Under the pieces are notes generated by a model that was not told the origin of the DNA, made no database searches, and saw only the letters and a list, made by a program, of their open reading frames with translations. From positions 90,878,753 to 90,942,752 of the forward strand of contig CM051456.1 in NCBI GenBank assembly GCA_028274465.1: a stretch of DNA of 64,000 bases, written 5' to 3'. The position numbers and the translations under genes are program-made. Within the stretch, counting starts at the first letter, position 1, and each line of letters begins with the position of its first letter. Source of the stretch: Plantago ovata. Lineage: Eukaryota; Streptophyta; Magnoliopsida; Lamiales; Plantaginaceae. Of this stretch, positions 44,562-55,856 are shown piece after piece.

Positions 44562-45895
44562 TAGGCTGATTCATGACTATATTCGTTTATGATTTATGTT
44601 TAATGTTGTTGTGGATTATTATATATATATGTAAAAATATAAAATTTCCAGATTCTTTAATTGGATTTAAAGAAAAGAAAATTGGGTTTTATTATTGCAT
44701 GTATTTTATTTCCAGATTCTTCATATTAGATTTAAAGAAAGGAAATAAATCACATTAGTATTTATTTTTCCAGATTCTATTTATTGGATAATTAGAAAAG
44801 GAAAAGCAAAAAAAAAAAAAAAAGGGGAGGAAGTCGACTTCTCCTCCAAGTCGACCGGTCGACTTCCGTTCCGGCGCCGGAGCTCGGCTCCGACCGCGAC
44901 GCCGCCGCCGTCTTCCTCTGTTCATGGTCTCTTCTCCATTGTCCCTTTTCAAGAATGGGATTGATTTGGTTTATGGGTTATGGAGCTTTGAAACTCCATT
45001 AATGGTGATTCAAGCTTTGTAAACATATACATCGAATCAATCCAAAATTATATGGAGAAGAGTCACTGGAACATGGGAAGAATAATGCAAGCAAGAATGG
45101 AGTCGAATGGAATTGCTTGGAGCAATTCCGATCGACGGCCGAACAAAAAAAAAAAAAAAAATTTTTGTTCTTCGATTTTTGGACAAATTGATTGCTTGTG
45201 AATTCATCTTGGATGATATATTATGTTTAGAACATGATTTGGATCTTCAATTCGAAGTTAAGATGATGATTAAAGTTTTGGAAAACTTTGTTTGGTTGCA
45301 GGGACCCAATTGAACTTTTTCAGAAAATTGGTGGTGGCTAATGAGCAAGGAAGACAACTTCAGGGACTTGTCCTCCAATTTGGCAGATTCTGTCTTATTG
45401 GGGCTCAAGCCCCTGAGCTTCTGTCCCTTGCGGATTTGCCCCACAATTTGTTAAATGTTTTGAAATTGATCCCAGAAACTTAATTTTAGTTATCTTCGAA
45501 TTGTAAATAGGTCCCTGGAGTTTTAGAAACTTGTTATTTAATTTATAAATGGTTTATAAATTACATTTAAACCCTATTAATACTTTGGAAAGTGATTAAA
45601 ATGTTTGAAAACATAAATATTAGTTTATAATATTTAGTAACATGTTTGTTAGTTTATAAATAGTTTATAAACTACATTTTAATAGTAATATAATGCTTTG
45701 GAAGATTATGTTATTATTAAAACTTGTTTTAAATGTTTTGGAAATTCTTAGAAAATTTATAAATTAGATTTTGATTTACATATAATGATAATGATCCACT
45801 ACAACTACTTATATGCTCCAACTTGGTTGTATCATATGTATTGTATGTCAACATGAGCAATTTAATTATTTAAATATTGTATTTAAATATTGTTA

Positions 45896-46066
45896 GTCCG
45901 CATTTATTGTATGGGTAGGCGGCACCCATTAGTTTCCGGACCGCATCTGTCATATGCATGGGTAGGCGGCACCCATTACTTGCTAGTCCGCAATTGATAT
46001 GTATGAGTAGGCGGCACTCATTACTTGTTAGACCGCATTGCATGAGCCTTGGGTAGGCGGCACCCA
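45896..46066 (+). repeat. Four-hairpin leader array of E
   Basis: Hairpins at 45,911-45,929, 45,958-45,976, 46,003-46,021 and 46,050-46,066 all have loop AGGCGGC. Stems are AUGGGU/ACCCAU twice, AUGAGU/ACUCAU once (a compensated pair) and UGGGU/ACCCA. A GTCCGC or GACCGC box precedes each (45,896, 45,939, 45,986, 46,031). Period 45-47 nt. The rest of the leader (44,562-45,895 and 46,067-46,645) is AT-rich with a GC patch at about 44,820-44,905 and no gene. Confidence 0.85.
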
Positions 46067-46645
46067 TTATGTGATGCATGTTAGGGATCTTGGTCAAGCG
46101 ATTAAATACCCCGTTTAAAGGTTCCCCAACCAATTTAAGTCTCGAGTAAATCGCATGATGTCACCCATCATAATTGAAGGTTAAATGGACTTACTAATCT
46201 CATGAGTAATATGCACCATAGTGCTTACTCTGTTTGCCGTAAGAAAGTTGCTTTCATAGGATCATTGTTGGTGCCGTGTGATGGTTATGACTTACTTGAA
46301 TTATGTCGAGTCGCCATAGCGTCAGGCATAATTTAGGGACATCGATCAAAATAGTTTTGATCAACCAAGAGTTGTATTGTACAATTGGTTTGGAGACCTA
46401 CCTGTTTGACTATTATAGTGATCAGCCATAGCTGGGGCTATAATAGTGCAAGCATGGATCTTGGCTCACTACAACAATTATAAGATAATCGTTCGTACTC
46501 TCTATAGGGGTCAAGAGTATGTGAAAATAGTGAGAACTAAATAAAGCTAAAGTCCTAGTTTATTTAGTCGCTGATTGTAATCATAGAAATTAATTTTAGA
46601 GTTTTAATTACAGTTTTATTTATTTACTTCTCTAGGTCTGAAAAG

Positions 46646-49180
46646 ATGGCCAATTTATCCATAAGAATGATCTTGGAGAAATGCACTCTTACTGGTCCAA
46701 ACTTTATGGATTGGATCCGTCACATTCGTTTGGTGCTTAGGCAAGAGAAAATTGAGTACGTCTTGGACGAACCAATCCCCACTCCTCCTACTGCTGCTGC
46801 TGAGCTTGCTAAGTTTGACAAAGTTGCTCACCAGAAGCACAAAGATGATGCTGCTAATGCACAGTGTGTTATGCTAGCTGCAATGACTATGGAGCTGCAA
46901 AGGCAACATGAAAACATGATGCCATATGAAATGCTCGTGCACCTCAAAAGCCTCTTTGGAACTGTTTCTAAGAGTGTTGAATTTGATCTTCTTAGAGAAA
47001 TCTTCAAAATGAGGATGTCTGAAGGAGGAAATGTATCTGAACACGTGCTCAAGATGATTGGACTCATTGAGAAACTGGCAACTGCTGGAATCAAATTTGA
47101 GAACCGTGTTTCAGTCATTATCATCCTTCAATCATTGCCGGATTCATATTCCACATTCATCATGAATTACAATATGAATGCCAAGGATGCTACACTTCCT
47201 GAAATCCACAATATGCTTAAGACCTATGAACAGGCTCAACCTAAGAAGAAGTCTGTTATGTTGGTTGGATCATCTGCGAAGGCTCACCCTAAGGGCTATG
47301 GCTCAAAGGGTAAGACTAAGCAAACCAAGAAGCCAAAGATTGGACCTAAGGCTAAGGTTTTTAAGCGTAAGGCTGGAAATCAAAAGAAGGTGGTGAACAT
47401 GGAGAAGGATACGTGTCTTTACTGCAAGCAGAAAGGACACTGGAAGAGAGATTGCCCAAAGGCAATTGCTGATGGAGTTGTGACCACGCATGGTGCATCT
47501 GGCTCCCATCAAGGTATGTTTGTCATTGAGATAAATATGTCTACACAAAACTCGAATTGTTGGGTATTAGATACTGCTTGTGGCTCACACATTTGTAACA
47601 ATTTGCAGGGGCTCATTGATAGCCGACAGGTTAGACCAAGGGAAATTGATCTACGCGTAGGAAATGGATCGTCCGTTGCTGCCCTACGTGTTGGAACTTA
47701 TAGATTAAATTTACCCTCGGGTTTTGTTTTAGAACTGAATAATTGTTATTTCGTTCCTTCTATTGTAAGAAACATTATTTCCATTCCTATGTTAGACAAT
47801 GAAGGGTTTTCCTTCCGTTTTGCCAATAATAATTGTTATTTTTCGCATAATGGTATTGATGTTGGAAATGCTCCTCTTATGAATGGTTTGTACTTACTTG
47901 AATGTAGACATAATTTATTTCATATACAAAACAAACGACCAAAGCTTGATAATTCAAGAAATATCACTTACTTGTGGCATTGTAGACTTGGTCACATTAA
48001 TGAGACAAGAATTGCAAGGTTAAGAAAGTTAGACTATTTAGCACCATTTGATTTTGAATCATATGGGAATTGTGAATCATGTCTTAAAGGAAAAATGATC
48101 AAGAAACCTTTTTCCGGAAAGGGTACTCGTGCTAAACAAGTACTTGAGTTAGTTCACTCTGATGTGTGTGGACCTTTTAAAACTCAAGCTAGGGGTGGGT
48201 ATTCTTACTTCATAACCTTTACCGATGATTTCTCTAGATTTGGCTATGTGTATCTTATGAAACACAAATCTGAAGCTTTTGAGAAATTCAAAGAATATAA
48301 GGTTGAAGTAGAGAAACAACTTGAAAGAAGTATTAAGACTCTTCGATCAGATCGAGGAGGAGAATACTTAAGTAAGGAATTCTTGGATTACTTAAAGATT
48401 AATGGAATTCAATCACAATGGACTCCACCAGGTACACCACAAATGAATGGTGTTTCTGAGAGGAGAAATCGAACTTTGTTAGACATGGTAAGATCCATGA
48501 TGAATTTCACAACTCTTCCAATCTTCTTATGGGGATACGCGTTACTAGACTCAATATATATTCTGAATAGGGTTCCATCCAAATCAGTCGAGAAAACACC
48601 ATATGAGTTATGGTATGGCAAGAAGCCAAGTCTTTCACATATGCATGCCTGGGGTTGTCCAGCATATGTGAAAATAATGCTCGCAGGGAAACTGGAACCC
48701 AGAAGTGAGAAATGTTATTTTATTGGATATCCTAAGGAAACCAAGGGTTACTACTTCTATCTGCCTGAGGAACATAACATCATTGTTTCCAGACAGGCTG
48801 CCTTTCTGGAAGATGATTATGTCTTCAAGCAACATAGTAGAAATGAGATAGAACTCGAGGAAATCCAAGAACAAGAAAATAACATTGAGGTTAATGAATT
48901 GTCAAATAGTTATGACAATGATTCAGTGGGAGCTCAAGGAGGATCCTATGGCTCGAGCACATCTCTGGGAAGATATCTGCCAGCCAGTGGGAGCATTTTA
49001 GGAAATTTGACTAATTCCCAAAATGCCCCTACCGAGCCGACATTGACTGAACCGACTGGAACGGTTCAACAGGTCATGTCAGAACCAACTCCCCAGGATA
49101 CAGTTGCAACCGTTGCACCTGAACCACGTGCAACTGTTGCATCTGACCCGCCTTCAACTGTTCAACAGATTGAACAATGA
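46646..49180 (+). CDS. E polyprotein, part 1: gag, protease, integrase
   Basis: 844 codons. Gag occupies about residues 1-250. The CCHC zinc knuckle CLYCKQKGHWKRDC is at about 257-270. Protease has VLDTACGSH at about 306-314. The pre-integrase zinc domain (WHCRLGH, CESC) is at about 443-490. The integrase core has all three acidic residues (HSDVCGP near 505, RSDRGGEY near 566, GVSERRNRT near 602) and an intact [19 protein letters not shown] segment. An acidic linker and a Pro/Thr-rich hinge follow, ending at a premature TGA caused by a single-base frameshift. Every catalytic motif seen here looks intact. Confidence 0.93.
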   Translation: MANLSIRMILEKCTLTGPNFMDWIRHIRLVLRQEKIEYVLDEPIPTPPTAAAELAKFDKVAHQKHKDDAANAQCVMLAAMTMELQRQHENMMPYEMLVHLKSLFGTVSKSVEFDLLREIFKMRMSEGGNVSEHVLKMIGLIEKLATAGIKFENRVSVIIILQSLPDSYSTFIMNYNMNAKDATLPEIHNMLKTYEQAQPKKKSVMLVGSSAKAHPKGYGSKGKTKQTKKPKIGPKAKVFKRKAGNQKKVVNMEKDTCLYCKQKGHWKRDCPKAIADGVVTTHGASGSHQGMFVIEINMSTQNSNCWVLDTACGSHICNNLQGLIDSRQVRPREIDLRVGNGSSVAALRVGTYRLNLPSGFVLELNNCYFVPSIVRNIISIPMLDNEGFSFRFANNNCYFSHNGIDVGNAPLMNGLYLLECRHNLFHIQNKRPKLDNSRNITYLWHCRLGHINETRIARLRKLDYLAPFDFESYGNCESCLKGKMIKKPFSGKGTRAKQVLELVHSDVCGPFKTQARGGYSYFITFTDDFSRFGYVYLMKHKSEAFEKFKEYKVEVEKQLERSIKTLRSDRGGEYLSKEFLDYLKINGIQSQWTPPGTPQMNGVSERRNRTLLDMVRSMMNFTTLPIFLWGYALLDSIYILNRVPSKSVEKTPYELWYGKKPSLSHMHAWGCPAYVKIMLAGKLEPRSEKCYFIGYPKETKGYYFYLPEEHNIIVSRQAAFLEDDYVFKQHSRNEIELEEIQEQENNIEVNELSNSYDNDSVGAQGGSYGSSTSLGRYLPASGSILGNLTNSQNAPTEPTLTEPTGTVQQVMSEPTPQDTVATVAPEPRATVASDPPSTVQQIEQ

Positions 49181-50903
49181 ACCATCTCACAATCAGAATA
49201 TACAGCCGGCACAACCAAACAAACCCGCACTCCGTCGGTCTAAAAGGTTAGAAGTGAGAGCTTCCAAGAAGATAAGTTTACTCTTGGAGGATGACAAGTT
49301 TGAACTTGACTTATCTCACAAAGATGACCCTAAGACTTACAAAGAAGCAATGTTGGACATTGATTCAAGAAGGTGGCAAGAAGCCATGAAATCCGAAATA
49401 GACTCAATGTATGAGAATCAAGTATGGGACTTGGTTGATGCACCAGAAGGGGTTAGACCTATCGGTTGCAAATGGGTTTTCAAGAGGAAAACAGATGCTG
49501 ATGGCAACATACAAACATACAAGGCTAGGCTGGTGGCGAAAGGTTATAGTCAACGATATGGTATCGATTATGACGAAACCTTTTCACCAGTAGCCAAGCT
49601 TAAGTCTATTCGAATTTTACTTGCTATAGCAGCATACTATGATTATGAGATTTGGCAAATGGATGTGAAAACTGCTTTCCTTAACGGAAATCTCGAGGAA
49701 GAGGTGTATATGATACAACCTGAAGGCTTTACATCTAAGTCAAATCCCAAATTAGTTTGCAAGCTAAAGAGATCCATTTATGGAATAAAGCAAGCCTCAA
49801 GGAGTTGGAATATTCGCTTTGATGAGGCAGTCAAATCGTTTGACTACATCAGATGTGCGGAAGATCCATGCGTTTATGTTAAACGCAGCGATGCTGGAAT
49901 TGTTTTCATGGTTATATATGTTGATGAAATATTAATCATGGGAAACAATGTCCAAATGTTACGATCCACAAAGGAGTGGTTATCTAAGACTTTCTCGATG
50001 AAAGACTTAGGTGAAGCCTGTTACATTCTTGGAATCAAAATCCATAGGGATAGATCCCGAAGATTGTTAGGGTTGTCACAGTCCACATATGTCGACAAAA
50101 TAGTGAAACGCTTTAATATGGATGGATCCAATAAAGGTTTCTTACCAGCTAGACATGGCGTTGCTCTCACTTCGAAGGATAGTCCTTCTACAGATGAGGA
50201 AATCGAACACATGAAAAGAATCCCATATGCGTCAGCTATTGGATCTATCATGTATGCCATGAATTGTACAAGGCCAGATGTGGCATATGCGCTTAGCTGT
50301 ACTTGTCGACACCAACAGAATCCAGGTATGAAACACTGGACAGCTGTGAAAGCAATTCTTAAGTATCTTAGAAGAACTAAAGATTCCTTTCTGGTATATG
50401 GTGGACAACAAGAGTTGCGAATGAGTGGTTATGTCGATGCCGGTTTTCAATCGGACCCAGACGACTACAAATCACAAACTGGGTATGTGTTTACACTCAA
50501 TGGTGGAGCCGTCACTTGGAAGAGTTCAAAGCAATCCACCTTGGCTGATTCTACGACCGAATCCGAGTACATTGCTGCTGCAGAAGCCTCAAAGGAGGCT
50601 GTCTGGATTTCAGAATTCCTAAAGGAACTAGGGGTAGTTCCTAATAGTAGTCCTATAACGGTCTACTGCGACAACGAAGGCGCTGTTGCACAAGCAAAGG
50701 AACCAAGATCCACTAACAAGAATAAGCATGTACCTAGGAAGTATCATCTAATTAGAGAGATGATAGCTAGAGGGGAAGTATCTATAGAACGAGTTTCCAC
50801 TGAGGAAAATGTGGCAGATCCTTTCACCAAGGTGTTGAACATTGACAAACATGTTAGACATTTCAACAACATAGGTGTTAGACACGTAGGTGATTGGCTC
50901 TAG
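49104..50903 (+). pseudogene. E polyprotein, part 2: reverse transcriptase and RNase H
   Basis: The frame following the shift; the true sequence enters at about 49,170, and the first 20-25 codons of this open frame are out-of-register hinge. RT carries GCKWVFKRK, ARLVAKGYSQRYGIDYDETFSPVAK and QMDVKTAFLNGNLEEEVYM. The catalytic motif is YVDE (49,917-49,928): the second Asp of YVDD is Glu. D1 has the normal YVDD. RNase H has its acidic residues in GYVDAGF, TTESEY and YCDNEGA. It ends at TAG 50,901-50,903, 5 bp before the polypurine tract. Confidence 0.9.
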
Positions 50904-50907
50904 GCCA

Positions 50908-50917
50908 AGTGGGAGAT
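50908..50917 (+). other. Polypurine tract of E
   Basis: AGTGGGAGAT immediately before the 3' LTR, matching D1. Confidence 0.88.
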
Positions 50918-52869
50918 TGAAAGTATATATGTCCTAGAGACAACCTACGATAGGGACAATATGTACTTGATTACATTCAATTATTGTTATTTATTTATGT
51001 TCATTTATCTATACATTATTAAATACAATTGGCATTACATTTTATGAATACATTATTTGGTTGTTTGAATTATTCGATAAAATGTTCCCAAGGACTTAAG
51101 GTAATCACCAAGTTAGTGGGAGCTTGTGTGTCAATAATTAAGTCCTAAAATAAGCCACTAGCTGAAGGTCATTGAGATACGGGATATCAATGATGCGATT
51201 GAAGCTAGCATATGTTGCATTAGATCCTTCGAGGATGTAGTAGGTCTCACTGCTACGAATGAACTTGGTTATTCATGATGAACATATGGACACTTTGGAG
51301 AGTGTTGGCATGCCCAACCGAGAAACCATTTGGTAAAGCTATTTAAGTGTCTATGGTAGTTTCGGTGTGTAGGGTGATGTTAGTAGTCCTTAGACTTGAG
51401 GCCAATACTACATCATATGTGGAATAATGTACTTTGACCATGCGCAACGCTTGCACTCTTAAAGTAGGGTAGATACGGCATGCGTTGGGTACATTAGGAA
51501 GCATATGGTGTGAGTGATTGGGCCAAGATAGGATTCATTCCTCCGTAATAGGTACAAGGAGAGAATACTCACTTCTCATATTTAGTGCGATCATAAAACC
51601 GGTGGCCACCGTATGTGAATATGTCAAAATGGTGTTTGGACATAATTCATAGATCGACTAATAAGATTGAGAGACAATGAATGGAGTTATTAGAATAGAC
51701 ACATAACCATATTCTAGACTCATTCGAATATTCGTGAATGAAGGGACCGTATCATCAAAGTACCCTACGCTACAGGTGGTTTGTTTTCCTCACAAACGTT
51801 CCTTGCATATTAATATTGTCTGATAAATTGTCTAGGAATTTATTATGACCTTAATTAGATTGTTGCTTAATATGCAAGGCCCTATGGGTCACACTTCAAG
51901 GTGGTGTTTCTACAAATGAGCTATGTATATTGGATTAAATATTAATTAGATTAATATTAAATTATTATACATAAATATAATAGAGTTATTATTAATTGGA
52001 TTAATATTAATTTATTATGTGTGGAATATATTTTAGAATATATAATTAATTGAATTGAATTGGATTTAATTAATTAATTGAAGACTATGCACTTGGGCGG
52101 GATTTGAATCAAGGGCCCAAGAAGAAGAATTGAGGGAGGAATCAGCTGGGCCAATCGGACCAGCTGATAACTAGCCTGGCGCGTGCATGGCACGCGCCAG
52201 GCGAGTAATGCTTGGCGCGTGCACTGCACGCGCCAGAGCAAACAAAATAGGGGCAGCTTTCAGCTGCCCCACGTGACTCTCTCTCTCTCTCTTGTTTGTT
52301 TGACTGACTTATTTAGTTTGACTAGGAGATATTATTTATCTGTTTGTTAGTGAGATATAGACTATTGTAGTCTCCTAATCAGTAAGATTTACTTGGATAA
52401 AATCTTACGTGATTTTCTGAACTAACTTACTGACTAAATCAGAAAGAAAGAAAGAAGTCTTCTATTCTATTCCAACGTAGAAAATTCTCTCTGACAGTCA
52501 GAAAGAAATAATTTTCTCTCAGAAGCTCAAAACACAGAAGAACATCCTAGCGTTCTTGGTGGATACACTGCCCGTGGATACCGAGGTCTAAGGATACAAG
52601 GAACCTGTTGATGAGCAATCTTGGAGATTCCATTGAAGAAGATTTCATCTCTGACGAAGAAGAAATCAACCAGCCGGACGAGGAGATTGCAAGGCTTTGT
52701 TTAGAGATCGAGGAACAGCTACCCGGTCAATTTGCTTATCTACTGGAGGACACGTAAGTGATTTCTTCCAGTTTAATAAACAATATAGTCATATCAGTTT
52801 TAGTGAGATTAAAATTTTTAAACTTCCGCTGCTTAGCCTCAGAGGCAAATTTTCTCACTTTTACTAACA
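50918..52869 (+). repeat. 3' LTR of element E
   Basis: Same length (1,952 bp) as the 5' LTR. The differences include two near the start, one in the first U3 hairpin (a C to A change breaking one pair) and two in the acidic ORF. Confidence 0.96.
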
Positions 52870-52874
52870 GTAGT

Positions 52875-54224
52875 CGCCGTGTTGTTTTCTTCTATTTTCC
52901 CGGGAGGAGCGATGTTTCGGTGGTTATAATGGTTATAAGTAAGTTTGTTGTTGTTTTAAAATCCTGTGATGTGGTTTTGAAATCCTGTGATGTGGTTATA
53001 ATGGTTATAACTAAGTGTGTTGTGGTTTTAAAATCCTGTGATGTGGTTTTGATATATGAATTTTAGTTTCAGTTGCATGTTGCATTATAATATATTATAG
53101 TTTTAAGGTATTTTGGTGTGATTTTAATTACCTTGTAGTTTTAAGAAATATATAATGGTACTACGTTGGGCTTGTCGATTGTATGGTTTTAAGGGACATA
53201 GTATGGTTATAAGTATCTTTGATGTAGTTTTAAATTGTGTTAACATTCTAAGCATCTTTGATGTAGTTTTAAATCTGTGTTAAAATAATTTTTAACTTAT
53301 TGCAAACTTTTTCATTAATGCTTTAATGGCAATCATCAAATTTTTAGACTTGTTAATAATGATTTTTTTATATATATTTGTGAATAATATTAGATTGTCA
53401 CTTAAAACTATAACAAATCATCATTAAAACTATAATGTAGCTTTTTAAAACCACACCAAATAATGTTAAAATCATAATTGGAACTTTCAATACTAACAAT
53501 GTAAAATCACACCATAACCTCTCTAAAATAACACCAAATGACATTAAAACCATAACGAAAGCTTTCAATGTAAAAACCTTAAAATCACATCATAACCTCT
53601 TAAAATAATATCGTGAACGGTCTGACCGGACGGACAGATCGAGTAAGTTAATAAATCAGGGATTTCCATTTATTTAGGAAAGGTCGGACTCTCCCTAGAC
53701 TTTGGTCTTATGTTATAGTATAGGTGTTTGGTATTTTTACTAATATATCAAACAAATGTATAAAACTATATTAACGAACGTATTTTTTAACATATTCGTA
53801 TTTTAATATTTTAAATTTTACTGTTTTTTCATATTCTTTTCGTACCGTATCGTATTTAATTTACGTATTCGTATTCGAGCTTCCTAGATTTATACATATA
53901 TATATGTGATATGTAATTATAAAGTAAATACTCAATCTAAATTTAAAGTTAATTAAACACTCCTTATCCATGTCTCTTATTAGCATCATCGATCTCTCTC
54001 TCTCTCTCAGAATTAAACGTGTTTGCAGAAAATTTTCTGTAGCGGCATTAAACTTCAGGAAGCATCATCGATCTCTCTCAATATTCAGTCTCTGATGCAG
54101 CGCCAAACTATCCCAAGGATTATTCAGGTAACTAGGCACTTCTCGTTTTTCATATTTATTGTCTTTATTTCATTTCAACATCTATGGTCGTTTATACTTT
54201 AAGCTTTTGGCCGTTTATAAGAAA
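52875..54224. other. AT-rich segment with inverted clusters of GGTTTTAA-type words
   Basis: 52,913-53,290 repeats GGTTATAATGG, TGGTTTTAAAATCCTGTGATG and similar words; 53,400-53,600 repeats their reverse complements (TTAAAACTATAA, AAAACCACACC, AAAATCACACC). This recalls the inward-facing word arrays of F1 and F2 but with another word. No gene is supported. CT-rich leader-like sequence at 53,985-54,090 (two ATCATCGATCTCTCTC copies) is unexplained. Confidence 0.5.
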
Positions 54225-55590
54225 GGAACGGTGGAAGTCCAGGAAGCTTTTCATCCGATAACTCAAATAAAATTTAACATGGAACTACACGAATTGAGTT
54301 TGAGCTGGATTCAACTGATCCTATATAAACTTGACTTTAACTCACCCGATAAAGAATGATCAACATTAAGATCACATGGACTAAAAGACCGACATAACGC
54401 AAGTATGGCCATAATCTTGGGTTCTACATTTTCATAATATAGTTTCGTTAAATACTTTATCATTATATTTTAAAAGTAATTGGAAGTCAAAATTGAAAAC
54501 TGTTGATCGAAAAAAGTCAAACTATGAAGCTTCTTAAAGAACGAAGGGAGTATTAATTTTATTTCCACGCACTTGAGGAGTTATTCAACTCTCTACATCT
54601 GATTGAATATTAAAGTCTACACACGCTTCAAGGCAACACACTCGATTCAAGCCAACACACGATGGGTATCTCAACTCTCTTAAGTCGGTTCAAATAAAAC
54701 CAATTAACTCAACTCAAGACCAAACACTCGATGGGTATCTCATATCTCTTTAGCAAGTTCTAATAAAGCCCACTTCGAACAAGTTCACAACAAATTCTAA
54801 AAGACAAATTAAACAAAGCTCAAATCATAGACTCACAAATCCAAAGTATCTTTCGGAGGTTGACATAGTTTGAGCTCCAAATGGATACTCCTAAACAAAC
54901 TAACAAATTATGACAATCACTGAAATACGAGATAATGGATAAGTGCTTTAATCTTCTCCGATGAAACATTCACTATAAAAGGAGTTAAACCTTCAGACTC
55001 ATAGATAGCAACTTACATTGTCTTAACTCTTTCACAATTATAGAAGCAACTTAGTAGCCTCATATACATAACAAGTCGTATATGTTGTTTTATTTGTTCT
55101 TACAATCAATTACTTGTAGTTTATTATTTAATATAAATATAGAACAATCCATAAATAATATTTCAACTAGACAACACGTTTACAAATTAGTTATCATGTG
55201 AGTTTAAACTTTGTTTAGGTTAGAATAATGAGTAATTTCATTGGTCGATCTACCAGAGTAAAAGAGCAATTCGAATGCAATGAGAAGTAATTTATTGTAG
55301 TTTAAGATTCATAATATACAGTGAAATGTAAGTTTACAACTAAAATATTTTCATTATACAAAATATATTACTTATATATATAATATCATCAATTCAACCA
55401 AATTGGAACTTTCTACTGTTGATTACGTAAGATGATTTCTAATTTGGTGGTTTGGGTTCGAATCCTACATGCAACATTGAATTTACCATTTTTTCAAAAT
55501 TAGATGCAAGGACCGAATATGGACCCGGTCCGGGCCTTACCCGGTCTGGTTCTGGCCCAACATATGCTCGGGCCCGACCCGACCCGTCAT
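54225..55590 (-). repeat. Right copy of inverted repeat
   Basis: Reverse complement of the left arm (31,401-34,890) without the solo LTR and with only half the MITE (about 54,425-54,550). It keeps the empty insertion site at about 54,701-54,706. A GGTTCGAATCC word at about 55,457 and a GC-rich unit at about 55,525-55,580 mark the outer end. Confidence 0.8.
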
Positions 55591-55618
55591 CAGCCCAACC
55601 ATGGGCCCAAAAAAAATA

Positions 55619-55856
55619 CTACCTCCATTTCATTAATAACTTCCTAAGAGAACTATTCATCACGACCTTTGACCATGTATAACTCCTAAATTACTTCTGA
55701 GAAAAATATAATAAAATTATATTATGAAATTAAATGGAGTATATTTTCATAATCAAATTTTAATTTATATTGATACAGTTTAATTTTACAAGTTATACGT
55801 GGTCAAAGATCACGATGAATAGTCCCCCTAGAAAGTTATTAATGAAACGGAGGAAG
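55619..55856 (+). mobile_element. Stowaway-type MITE
   Basis: 238 bp with inverted ends (CT-CCTCC-TTTCATTAATAACTT on both strands) and TA on each side. It adjoins the outer end of the right inverted arm. The bases 55,857-56,600 that follow are AT-rich with no supported gene. Confidence 0.85.

Larger units (their letters stand above)
44433..46635 (+). other. Predicted E leader intron with primer site and hairpins
   Basis: Bounded by GTAAGT and CTTCTCTAG, it contains the LTR end, primer site, a GC-rich patch and the four-hairpin array. Splicing would leave these only on unspliced genomic RNA. Spacing and phase match element D1. Not confirmed by transcripts. Confidence 0.5.
42597..52869 (+). 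mobile_element. Element E: full-length Ty1/copia, Angela-like, recent insertion
   Basis: 10,273 bp with GTAGT on both sides (42,592-42,596 and 52,870-52,874), two 1,952-bp LTRs differing at about seven positions by eye, primer site, 2.1-kb leader, gag-protease-integrase-RT-RNase H and polypurine tract. It is the youngest element in the window. It is non-functional as read: a one-base frameshift at about 49,170 and YVDE in place of YVDD. Confidence 0.96.

Noticed and set aside
45896..46066. Possible CRISPR-like or simple minisatellite array
   Set aside because: The units are hairpins with compensating changes inside a retrotransposon leader of a plant genome; spacer-repeat structure is absent.
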